Shown piece after piece: positions 15,308 through 22,623 of a stretch of 64,000 nucleotides of DNA. Under the pieces are notes generated by a model that made no database searches, was not told where the DNA came from, and was given only the letters and a program-made list of their open reading frames with translations. Each line of letters starts with the position of its first letter. The first letter of the stretch is position 1. The stretch comes from Constrictibacter sp. MBR-5. Lineage in GTDB: Bacteria > Pseudomonadota > Alphaproteobacteria > JAJUGE01. The translations under genes were made by a program, and so were the position numbers. The DNA lies in assembly GCF_040549485.1 (NCBI RefSeq), contig NZ_JBEPTK010000003.1, forward strand, positions 434,001 through 498,000, given 5' to 3'.

Positions 15308-16579
15308 TCACCGCTCCGCGCCACGCGGCGGCATTGTCGGGCCGGTCTGGTGTTCGCCGGTGACGTGTTCGACTGCGAAGCCGGCGGTCAGGCCGTGGAC
15401 GATGGTGGAGAGGAGGATGGTGAAGGCGACCGTCGCCCACATGTGGTGCTCGTTCACGAGTTCCACGTGATGGCCGGCATAGGCGAGGTAATAGACCGAG
15501 CCGATCCCGCGCACGCCGTAGAACGACACGACGAGCCTCTCGCGCCCCCGTATCCGAGTCCCGGCGAGCGACACCCACCCCACCAGCGGGCGGATCAGGA
15601 AGATCAGTGCCAAACCCGTCGCCGCGTGCGACCAGGAGAAATGCGGCCACAGCGCCGGCAGCGCGCCACCGAGCGCGATCAGGATGATCGCGGTCAGCGC
15701 GTGTTCGAGCGACTCCGAGAAATCGTGCAGGCGTCGGTGGAAGCGGTCATGCGTCTCCGACCGGCGCAGCGCGTACCCCGAGACGAACGCGGCGATGAAG
15801 CCGTACCCCTCGAGCAGCTCGGTGAGGCCGTAGGCGAGCAGGACGCCCGCCAGGGCGACGACGCCCGAGGCGGTCTTCGACAGGGCGTTGTCGCGTGGCC
15901 AGTCGAACAGGATCTTGCCGAGCAGCCACCCGACCGCCGCCCCGGCCACCGCGCCGACGACGACGCGGAAGATCAGGTCGCGCACCAGCCATTCGCCGGC
16001 CAGCTCCAGGCTGAATCCCCCCGCGACCGCCACGGCGATCCCCAGATGCACGAAGGGAAAGGCGAGGCCGTCGTTCAGCCCCGCTTCGGTGGTGAGGGCA
16101 TAGCGGACCGGATGCTCGCCGCCCTCGTGCGGCGGCCCGACCTGCACGTCGCCGGCCAGCACCGGATCGGTCGGCGCCAGGATGGCGCCGAGCAGGAGCC
16201 CGCCGGCCAGCGTCATGCCGGCGACGGTCCAGCCGACCAGCGCGATCAGCAGGATGCAGAGCGGCATCGCGACGACCAGCAGCCGCGCCGTGGGCATCCA
16301 ACGCGGGCGGCTCGCGAAGCGGTCGATCCTGAGGCCCGTGCCGAACAGGCCGACGATCACGCAGAGCTCGCTCACGAGCTCCCACACGCGCGGCGACGCC
16401 ACGGGTTCGATCGCCTGCGGCATGCCCGGTATCCAGACGAAGGCCGCGAGGCCGGTGAGGATCAGCAGGGCGGACGTCGCCGGCTCCCGGCCCGAGAGGA
16501 AGCGCGGCAGCCAGAAGGACAGGATGATGCTGACGCCGAGTGCGGCGAACAGGACATGGTAGGCTTCGAATCCGAACAC
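15308..16579 (-). CDS. Cation/proton antiporter (CPA1/NhaP type)
   Basis: 423 residues with 12-13 hydrophobic segments. Family landmarks are LGAILAPTDPVLAGDVQVG (about 130-150), the ion-binding TEAGLNDGLAFPF, and GVRGIGSVYYLAYA near residue 375. Such proteins exchange Na+ or K+ for H+ across the inner membrane. GTG 16579 was chosen because it gives the standard first helix and has a GGGGG site upstream; a longer frame adds an Arg-rich non-membrane tail. The gene sits between two direct copies of the 5' end of a terminase-like gene. Confidence 0.88.
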   Translation of the reverse strand: MFGFEAYHVLFAALGVSIILSFWLPRFLSGREPATSALLILTGLAAFVWIPGMPQAIEPVASPRVWELVSELCVIVGLFGTGLRIDRFASRPRWMPTARLLVVAMPLCILLIALVGWTVAGMTLAGGLLLGAILAPTDPVLAGDVQVGPPHEGGEHPVRYALTTEAGLNDGLAFPFVHLGIAVAVAGGFSLELAGEWLVRDLIFRVVVGAVAGAAVGWLLGKILFDWPRDNALSKTASGVVALAGVLLAYGLTELLEGYGFIAAFVSGYALRRSETHDRFHRRLHDFSESLEHALTAIILIALGGALPALWPHFSWSHAATGLALIFLIRPLVGWVSLAGTRIRGRERLVVSFYGVRGIGSVYYLAYAGHHVELVNEHHMWATVAFTILLSTIVHGLTAGFAVEHVTGEHQTGPTMPPRGAER

Positions 16580-16891
16580 GGGACCCCCAGTCGTCGACGG
16601 CGTCGCATCCGCGCGCGCCGCGCGCCCATCATGACGCGCGGGCACGCGAACGCCCATCCAACGGACCATGAAGCCGCGGCCCTCCGGATCGTTCACCGGC
16701 CCCCTCCCGCTCCGACGCCCCGTCCCACTTCCCCGGCCGGAGCGCCCCCTCTCCTTCGTCACTGCGAGGAGCAGAGCGACGAAGCAGCCCAGGGCCCACG
16801 CACCATCCGTCGCAGTGGCCCCGGCTCTCCGGGGCTGCGCCCCTGCGGCCGGAGAAGTGGTGAGGGAGGACGAGTGAGGACTTGTATTCCT
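16580..16891. other. Gene-free stretch with half of a dispersed palindromic repeat
   Basis: The region upstream of the antiporter has no plausible gene. At 16753-16795 it contains one arm of the repeat found complete at 45607-45700 (CGTCACTGCGAGGAGCAG, then GACGAAGCAGCCCAGGGC). The remainder is GC-rich without visible structure, apart from a short GGCTCTCCGGGGCTGCGCCCC hairpin-like run near 16825. Confidence 0.5.
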
Positions 16892-16935
16892 AGGACTATA
16901 AGCGCATGATGGTGCCTCCCCCTGGGAGGACCGCC

Positions 16936-17784
16936 ATGCCCGACACACCCCCGCCCCTCACCGATCGCCAGGAGATCTTCTGCCGCCACGTCGCCCGCGG
17001 TGCCAGCGGTGCCGCCGCCGCGCGCTGGGCCGGATATGCCCCCGACAGTGCCGCCAAGCAGGCGAGCGTCATGCTGGGCCGCCCGCACATCCGCCGCCGC
17101 GTCGAGGACCTCCGCGTCCGCCGCGAGATCGCCCGCCAGACCGGCATCGCCGAGATGGTCGACCGGCTCCGGGCACTCGCCAAGCTGGCCACCGCCAAGG
17201 GCGACTACCGCACCGCCGTCCGCTGCATCGAGATCGAGGCGAAGGCCACCGGCCTGATCCCGGACAAGCACGCGGCCAGCCCCTGCGGCGGCTTCGCCGG
17301 ATCCGACCCGCTGCTCGACGGCATCGACCCGAGATGGCCCGGCCACGCCGCCGCGGAGGCCGAGGGCTGGCTCGCCGAATGGCGCCGGGGCCTGGCGCCG
17401 GAACCGGAGGAGAAGCCGGAGCCGATCATCGTGCCGCACGTCTACGAGGGTTTCGAAGGCCGGCCGCTGGACGAGTTCACGCCCTTCACCGACCTGGAAC
17501 GGATGGGGCTCGACCCCCGGGGCGACCAACAAAAAGGAATGGAAGGGAAGGAAAGGGAACCTTCCATCGACGACGTCGAAGACGAAGACCCCGATCCCAT
17601 CGCCTCCCGCGAAGCCCGCGCCGAGGCGGCGCTCGAAGCCGAACTCGCCTACCTCCGCAGCATCGCCCCGCCCATCGCCCTCAACCCCGCCGCCCCATCC
17701 TGGGCGAGGCATCCCGACCCGCTCGTCCGCGGCGGCCAGTCCGACCTCTACGGCTGGGACCCGGAATGGGAGCGGCCGGGGTGA
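16936..17784 (+). CDS. Terminase small subunit-like HTH protein (orphan)
   Basis: 282 residues. The first 75 resemble the phage terminase small subunit DNA-binding fold, with LTDRQEIFCRHVARG, the WAGYAPDSAAKQ helix-turn-helix and LGRPHIRRRVEDLR. The rest is acidic, low-complexity and ends in WDPEWERPG. ATG 16936 follows GGGAGG at ideal spacing; an earlier in-frame ATG has none. No large terminase, portal or capsid gene is nearby, so this is a domesticated or satellite-type copy and not part of a prophage. A broken second copy of its 5' end lies 1.7 kb upstream. Confidence 0.6.
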   Translation: MPDTPPPLTDRQEIFCRHVARGASGAAAARWAGYAPDSAAKQASVMLGRPHIRRRVEDLRVRREIARQTGIAEMVDRLRALAKLATAKGDYRTAVRCIEIEAKATGLIPDKHAASPCGGFAGSDPLLDGIDPRWPGHAAAEAEGWLAEWRRGLAPEPEEKPEPIIVPHVYEGFEGRPLDEFTPFTDLERMGLDPRGDQQKGMEGKEREPSIDDVEDEDPDPIASREARAEAALEAELAYLRSIAPPIALNPAAPSWARHPDPLVRGGQSDLYGWDPEWERPG

Positions 17785-17802
17785 GGCGCCGCCTCCCCCT
17801 CT

Positions 17803-17938
17803 CACACCTTCCCGGCCGCAGCGCAGCGGAGCGCCGGGACCCAGGAGCCGCCCGGAAAACCTCCCCGCACGCCCCGCCCCAGCGCCCGCCCTGGATCCCG
17901 GCGCGCGACGCTGGCGCGCCGCGTCCGGGAAGGTGCGG
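17803..17938. repeat. Dispersed inverted repeat (CCTTCCCGG family)
   Basis: The left arm at 17803-17849 (ACCTTCCCGGCCGCAGCGCA, ending CGGGACCCAGG) is mirrored by an inverted right arm at 17889-17938 (CCCTGGATCCCGG to TCCGGGAAGGT). The left arm recurs at 37404-37447. The copies lie between genes and can fold into hairpins, typical of extragenic palindromic repeats in this group of bacteria. It separates the terminase-like gene from the convergent DUF427 gene. Confidence 0.65.
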
Positions 17939-17976
17939 TGAGAGAGGAGAAGGGGGGTTAGAGAGGAGGCGCCGGC

Positions 17977-18753
17977 TCAGTCCTTACCCCTGCCAACCGA
18001 CAGCGTCACCTTCTCCGGGTAGAAGCAGACATAGTCCGCCACCCGGCGCGCTTCCGGCGTCGGCATCGCGTAGGTCCAGGCGACGTCCTTGGTGACCGCG
18101 CCCTTGATGCGGGCCGAGAGGTGGCGGGCGGTGCCCTTGTAGGGGCAGGCGGTGTGGGTGTCGTCGGAGTTGACCAGCAGCTCGGTGTGCACGTCCTCGG
18201 GCGGGATGTACCAGCGGGCCGGCTGGCCGGTCTCGAACAGGACGCGCGCCCGCTTGGTCTCGGCCAGGAGGGTGCCGTCCAGCTCGACGCGGACCGGGCG
18301 GCTGCTGCCGCGGATGTCGATGCGGACGTGCGGATCGCGCGGGTGGACGAAGACCTCCTCGTCCTCCTCCAGCCAGCGGTCCATGCGGTCCCAGTAGAAG
18401 GCCATGTAGCCCGCTATGGCCTTCGTCTCGTCGAACGGCGCCTCGTAGCTCCAGACGGCGTCCTCGGCGGTGCGGCCGCCGGCCGCGACGGTCCAGTAGC
18501 GGGCGTCGCCCTTGTACGGGCAGTGCGTGCTGCGGTCGGTCGGCGTCAGCAGGTCCATGCGGACGTCGTCGCGCGGGAAGTAGTAGACGGGCGTATGGCC
18601 CTGCTCCAGGACGAGCAGCGTCGCCGTGCTGTCCGCCACGGTCTGGCCGCCGAGCTGCACCCGCACCCGCTTCTCGGTCGGCTCGAAGAGGAGCTTGTAG
18701 TCGGGGCGCTTGGCGAAACCGGGGGCGCGGCCGGGGGCGGTGTTTTCGGGCAT
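17977..18753 (-). CDS. Double DUF427 domain protein
   Basis: 258 residues with two DUF427 (beta-tent) repeats. Repeat 1 (about 20-125) contains TLLVLEQGHTPVYYFP, RSTHCPYKGDARY and AVWSYEAP. Repeat 2 (about 140-245) contains ARVLFETGQPARWYIP, HTACPYKGTARH and VAWTYAMP. The repeated CPYKG motif is the hallmark. Family function is unknown; single- and double-domain forms occur widely. The upstream frame toward 19174 is a shadow of the channel gene. Confidence 0.88.
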   Translation of the reverse strand: MPENTAPGRAPGFAKRPDYKLLFEPTEKRVRVQLGGQTVADSTATLLVLEQGHTPVYYFPRDDVRMDLLTPTDRSTHCPYKGDARYWTVAAGGRTAEDAVWSYEAPFDETKAIAGYMAFYWDRMDRWLEEDEEVFVHPRDPHVRIDIRGSSRPVRVELDGTLLAETKRARVLFETGQPARWYIPPEDVHTELLVNSDDTHTACPYKGTARHLSARIKGAVTKDVAWTYAMPTPEARRVADYVCFYPEKVTLSVGRGKD

Positions 18754-18789
18754 GGGCGGCTCCTGTGAGGCTCGTCGTTCCGAACGCCT

Positions 18790-19689
18790 TCAGCCGCCCC
18801 GTCGTTCCCCGGGGCCGGTCTCGTGGCGCGTTTCGGGCGGGGCGCCGTGTCCCAGGCCGGCGCGCAGGTCGGCGATCTCGCGGCGCAATGCGGCGATGTC
18901 GCGCGACAGGGCTGCCGCCTCGTCGTGGGCGATCTCGCGCGCCGTCTCCAGGGCGTGCTCGGTCTCCTCCTGCTGCAGGTGCTGGAGCGAGTTCACGATG
19001 ATCGCGAGGAACAGGTTCAGGACGGTGAAGCTGGCGACCAGGATGAAGGGGACGAAGAAGATCCAGGCATAGGGATGCGCCTCCATGACCGGCCGGACGA
19101 TGCCCATCGACCAGCTCTCCAGGGTCATCACCTGGAACAGCGTGTACATCGAGGCGCCGACGCTGCCGAACCATTCCGGGAAGGACGCGCCGTAGAGCTT
19201 CGTCGTCATCACCCCGGCGACGTAGAACAGCACGACCAGCAGGCCGGCGATGGCGCCCAGGCCGGGGAGCGAGCGGATCAGCGCCTCGACCACCGCCCGC
19301 AGCCGCGGCACGACCGAGATGATGCGCAGCACCCTGAGGATCCGGAAGGTGCGCAGGACGCTCAGATTCTCGCTCGCCGGCGCCAGCGTCAGCACGACGA
19401 TGGCCAGGTCGAACAGGTTCCAGCCGTCGCGGAAGAAGTGCCGCCCGCGCGCGAACAGGCGCAGCCCGACCTCGACCGTGAACACCGCGACGATGGCGAC
19501 GTCGAGCGCGAGCAGGAACGGCCCCACCGCGGACATCGCCGTCGGCGACGTCTCCAGGCCCAGCGTGATCGCGTTCAGTACGATCAGGCCGATCACGACC
19601 CGCTGCACCAGCGGCGAGTCCACCCAGGCGCCGATACGGTCGCGCAGACTGGGACGCGGCGGTGTCGCGGAGGAGCCGGTGGCGTTCAA
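18790..19689 (-). CDS. Bacterial voltage-gated sodium channel (BacNaV type)
   Basis: 299 residues forming one six-helix channel subunit. The S4 sensor LRTFRILRVLRIISVVPRLR (about 112-131) has Arg every third residue. The pore loop carries TLESWS at 189-194, the sodium-selective filter known from NaChBac-like channels. A C-terminal helical tail rich in Glu/Gln (about 240-285) fits the tetramerising coiled coil of this family. TTG 19689 with GAGG 7 nt upstream is my start; a TTG at 19776 would add 29 residues. Acts as a tetramer in the inner membrane. Confidence 0.85.
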   Translation of the reverse strand: MNATGSSATPPRPSLRDRIGAWVDSPLVQRVVIGLIVLNAITLGLETSPTAMSAVGPFLLALDVAIVAVFTVEVGLRLFARGRHFFRDGWNLFDLAIVVLTLAPASENLSVLRTFRILRVLRIISVVPRLRAVVEALIRSLPGLGAIAGLLVVLFYVAGVMTTKLYGASFPEWFGSVGASMYTLFQVMTLESWSMGIVRPVMEAHPYAWIFFVPFILVASFTVLNLFLAIIVNSLQHLQQEETEHALETAREIAHDEAAALSRDIAALRREIADLRAGLGHGAPPETRHETGPGERRGG

Positions 19690-19817
19690 GGAGAGCCTCG
19701 GAGGGGTCGGAGCCGACCTTAAAAAGGACGGCGCGGTTCGAAATTCAAGCGGCTTGCGGCGCCGCCTCGTTGCCAATATTTGGTAATCTCAGCCGGCCGC
19801 CGGTCCAGGAGGGGTTC

Positions 19818-20066
19818 ATGGCGAAGACGACATCCATCGCTCTCGGCGATCACTTCTCCACCTTCGTCGCTTCGCGGGTGTCGGAGGGGCGGTACGGCTC
19901 CGCGAGCGAGGTCGTCCGCGCCGGCCTGCGCCTTCTCGAAGAGCAGGAGCTGAAGCTGAAGGCGCTGCGCGACGCGATCGCGGAGGGCGACGCAAGCGGA
20001 CCGCCGGAGCCGTTCGACTTCGACGCCTTCATCGAGCGCAAGCGGACGGCCGGCCGCGCGCGATGA
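19818..20066 (+). CDS. parD: ParD-family type II antitoxin
   Basis: 82 residues with the CC2985/ParD pattern. A ribbon-helix-helix N-terminus (SIALGDHFSTFVASRVSEGR, then YGSASEVVRAGLRLLEE) is followed by an acidic C-terminal tail (EPFDFDAFIERKR) that would wrap the toxin. It has a strong AGGAGGGG site before ATG 19818. Its stop overlaps the toxin start as ATGA, the usual antitoxin-first, coupled arrangement. Antitoxin plus toxin would normally repress their own promoter, upstream of 19818. Confidence 0.9.
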   Translation: MAKTTSIALGDHFSTFVASRVSEGRYGSASEVVRAGLRLLEEQELKLKALRDAIAEGDASGPPEPFDFDAFIERKRTAGRAR

Positions 20067-20353
20067 GGCGCATCGCCTTCACGCCGCTGGCGCGCGGCGA
20101 TCTCGAAGGCATCTGGGACTACTCGGCGGAGACCTGGGGGACCGAGCAGGCGGAGCGCTATGTCCGGCAGATCCATGCCGTGTGCGAGGCTCTGTGCACC
20201 GGCAGGTCGACCGGACGCGATATCGGCCATGTCTCCGCGGGCTGCCGCGCCGCCGACAGCGGGTCGCACGTGATCGTCTACCGGATCGACGACCGCCGGC
20301 TGGTCGTCGTCCGCATCCTCCACGTCCGCATGGATATCGGGCGGCATCTCTGA
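20063..20353 (+). CDS. parE: ParE/RelE-superfamily toxin
   Basis: 96 residues with the ParE fold pattern: IAFTPLARGDLEGIWDYSAE at the N-terminus, a middle helix with QAERYVRQIHAVCEAL, and the C-terminal strand pair VIVYRIDDRRLVVVRILH followed by an Arg-containing end (RMDIGRHL). ParE toxins generally act on DNA gyrase (established for the family). It overlaps the upstream antitoxin by 4 nt, so dosage is tied to the antitoxin. Confidence 0.9.
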   Translation: MRRIAFTPLARGDLEGIWDYSAETWGTEQAERYVRQIHAVCEALCTGRSTGRDIGHVSAGCRAADSGSHVIVYRIDDRRLVVVRILHVRMDIGRHL

Positions 20354-20471
20354 CGCGGCGGCTCCATCCGCCCGCCGCGCCTCCCTTGCGCATCCCGGCC
20401 CGCGCCGCGACAATCGCGCCACTTCAGATCCAGCGCCCCCGGGAAGGGGCCCAACGAAGGGAAGGTGACCC

Positions 20472-20888
20472 TTGGCCGAAGCGAAGAAGCCGATTCCGAA
20501 ACCGACGCCCGAGACCCAGCATTTCTGGGATGGCTGTGCGCGCGGCGAACTGATCCTCCAGCGCTGCAAGGACACGGGCAAGGCGTATTTCCCGCCGCGT
20601 CCGTTCAGCCCCTACACCGGCTCGAAGAACATCGAGACGTTCACGGCGAGCGGCAAGGCGACGCTCTACTCCTACGTCATCAACCATCGGCCGGCGCCGG
20701 GCTTCGAGAAGGACGCCCCCTACGCCATCGCCGTGGTCGAGCTGGCCGAGGGCCCGCGCATGATGACCAACATCGTGGACTCCGAGCAGACGCCCGAGGC
20801 GCTGCCGCTCGACATGGCGCTGGAGGTCACCTTCGAGAAGGTGAGCGACACCATTCACCTGCCCAAGTTCCGTCCGGCGAAAGGGTGA
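20472..20888 (+). CDS. DUF35 OB-fold acyl-CoA-associated protein, zinc ribbon degenerate
   Basis: 138 residues. The C-terminal half is a DUF35 OB fold (ATLYSYVINHRPAPGFE, YAIAVVELAEGPRMMTNI). The N-terminal segment, which in most relatives is a four-cysteine rubredoxin-like ribbon, keeps only Cys (CARGELILQRC) and then has KDTGKAYFPPRPF without the second Cys pair. TTG 20472 is preceded by GAAGGTG. These proteins pair with thiolases; the thiolase gene starts 7 nt later. Confidence 0.8.
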   Translation: MAEAKKPIPKPTPETQHFWDGCARGELILQRCKDTGKAYFPPRPFSPYTGSKNIETFTASGKATLYSYVINHRPAPGFEKDAPYAIAVVELAEGPRMMTNIVDSEQTPEALPLDMALEVTFEKVSDTIHLPKFRPAKG

Positions 20889-20895
20889 TCCGGCC

Positions 20896-22047
20896 ATGAT
20901 GAAGCGTAAGAACATCGCCGTCGTCGGCGCCTCCGAGACCAGCCAACTCGGCAAGGTCCCCGGCATGTCGCAGCTCCAGCTGCACGCCGACGCCGCCCTC
21001 AACGCCATGGCCGACTGCGGCCTGAAGCCGTCCGACATCGACGGCATTGCCACGGCGCGCGAGATCCCGACAGAGCTCGCCCACTATCTCGGCATCGTTC
21101 CGACCTGGGTCGACGGCACGACGGTCGGCGGCTGCTCCTTCATGCTCCACGTCCGCCACGCCATCGCGGCGATCGAGTCCGGGCTGTGCAAGACCGTGCT
21201 CGTGACGCACGGCGAGAGCGGCAAGTCGATGATCGGCAAGCCCATCGTCGGCATCGGCCCGAGCCAGCTGGAGGGCCAGTTCCAGGCGCCCTACGGCACC
21301 TACGGACCGACGACGATGTTCACCATCCCGGCGCTCCGCTACATGAAGAAGTACAACATCGACGTGGAGAAGATCGCCAACGTCGCCGTCGTACAGCGCG
21401 AGTGGGCCGCCAAGCAGTCGCGCGCCTCGTTCCGCGACCCGATCACCGTCGACGACGTGCTGAACAGCCGGATGATCGCCTGGCCGTTCCGCATCCTGAT
21501 GTGCTGCCTCGTCACAGACGGCGGCGGCGCCCTGATCCTGACCAGCGCCGACCGGGCCAAGGACTTCCCGACCAAGCCGGTCTACATCCTCGGTACCGGC
21601 GAGAGCGTCGAGACGACGATGGTCAGCCAGATGGAGGACTTCACCACCAGCCGCGCCTTCCGCGTGGCCGGCAAGACGGCCTTCGACAATGCCGGCATCA
21701 AGCATGCCGACGTCGACCACCTGATGATCTACGACGCCTTCGCCCACCTGCCGCTCTACGGCCTGGAGGATCTGGGCTTCGTCGGCCGCGGCGAGGCGGG
21801 CGACTTCATCTGGGAGCGCAACACCGCGCCGGGCGGCAAGCTGCCGCTGAACACCAACGGCGGCGGCCTCTCCTACATGCATTCCGGCATGTACGGCATG
21901 TACGCCCTGCAGGAGAGCGTGCGGCAGATGCGCGGCACCTCCGAGGCGCAGGTCCCGGGTGCCAAGATCTCGGTCTGCCACGGCGTCGGGGGCATGTTCG
22001 CCGCGTCCGGCACCGTCATCTTCTCGAACGAGCCGGACGTCGGCTGA
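20896..22047 (+). CDS. Thiolase family protein (SCP-x/nonspecific lipid-transfer type)
   Basis: 383 residues with two thiolase half-domains. The N-terminal domain has MSQLQLHADAALNAMADCGL and a VGGCSFMLHV motif with Cys80. The C-terminal domain has YDAFAHLPLYGLEDLGF, NTNGGGLSYMHSGM and VCHGVGGMF, where the second catalytic Cys and His region lies. It most resembles SCP-x-type thiolases that work with DUF35 partners in acyl-CoA chain shortening. Tight coupling to the DUF35 gene supports a heteromeric complex (inference). Confidence 0.85.
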   Translation: MMKRKNIAVVGASETSQLGKVPGMSQLQLHADAALNAMADCGLKPSDIDGIATAREIPTELAHYLGIVPTWVDGTTVGGCSFMLHVRHAIAAIESGLCKTVLVTHGESGKSMIGKPIVGIGPSQLEGQFQAPYGTYGPTTMFTIPALRYMKKYNIDVEKIANVAVVQREWAAKQSRASFRDPITVDDVLNSRMIAWPFRILMCCLVTDGGGALILTSADRAKDFPTKPVYILGTGESVETTMVSQMEDFTTSRAFRVAGKTAFDNAGIKHADVDHLMIYDAFAHLPLYGLEDLGFVGRGEAGDFIWERNTAPGGKLPLNTNGGGLSYMHSGMYGMYALQESVRQMRGTSEAQVPGAKISVCHGVGGMFAASGTVIFSNEPDVG

Positions 22048-22107
22048 CGGCCTGACGACAGAGGGACGGGAGGGGCGGCGCGATCCGCCGCCCTTCCCGC
22101 TCGCACG

Positions 22108-22575
22108 ATGACCGAAGATCTCCTTTTCCGCCGTGCGACCGAGGCGGACCTGCCCGCCATCGTCGGCCTGCTCGCCGACGACGTGCTGGGGGCTGGGCGC
22201 GAGAATCCCGCCATGCCGCCGGACCCGCGCTACGTCGCCGCCTTCGCGGCCATCGACGCCGACCCCAACCAGTTTCTCGCCGTGGTCGAGGACAGGGCGA
22301 CCGGCACGGTCGTCGGCTGCCTGCAGCTCTCCTTCATCCCCGGCCTGTCACGCCTCGGCCTGTGGCGCGGCCAGGTCGAGAGCGTGCGCATCGCCGCATC
22401 GCAGCGTGGCGGCGGCCTCGGCCGTCGCATGTTCGAATGGGCGATCGCCGAATGCCGCGCCCGCGGCTGCGGCCTCGTTCAGCTCACCACCGACAAGGCC
22501 CGCCCCGACGCCCGCCGCTTCTACGAAAGCCTGGGCTTCGCCGCCAGCCACGAGGGCATGAAGCTCACGCTCTGA
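22108..22575 (+). CDS. GNAT-family N-acetyltransferase
   Basis: 155 residues covering a single GNAT domain. Motif A is clear as VESVRIAASQRGGGLGRRMFEWAIAE (split around residues 91-116, pyrophosphate loop Q/R-x-x-G-x-G). The final helix has DARRFYESLGF, typical of small-molecule or amino-acid acetyltransferases. Acetyl-CoA would be the donor; the acceptor is unknown. It sits 60 nt after the thiolase and 48 nt before an aldehyde dehydrogenase, possibly in one operon. Confidence 0.88.
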   Translation: MTEDLLFRRATEADLPAIVGLLADDVLGAGRENPAMPPDPRYVAAFAAIDADPNQFLAVVEDRATGTVVGCLQLSFIPGLSRLGLWRGQVESVRIAASQRGGGLGRRMFEWAIAECRARGCGLVQLTTDKARPDARRFYESLGFAASHEGMKLTL

Positions 22576-22623
22576 GGGCGCGGGCGGTCACCGGAAAATG
22601 CGGCAATTCTGCTGGAGCCTCAC

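Noticed and set aside
16936-17784. Prophage region around the terminase-like gene
   Set aside because: No large terminase, capsid, tail, integrase or lysis gene is found on either side.
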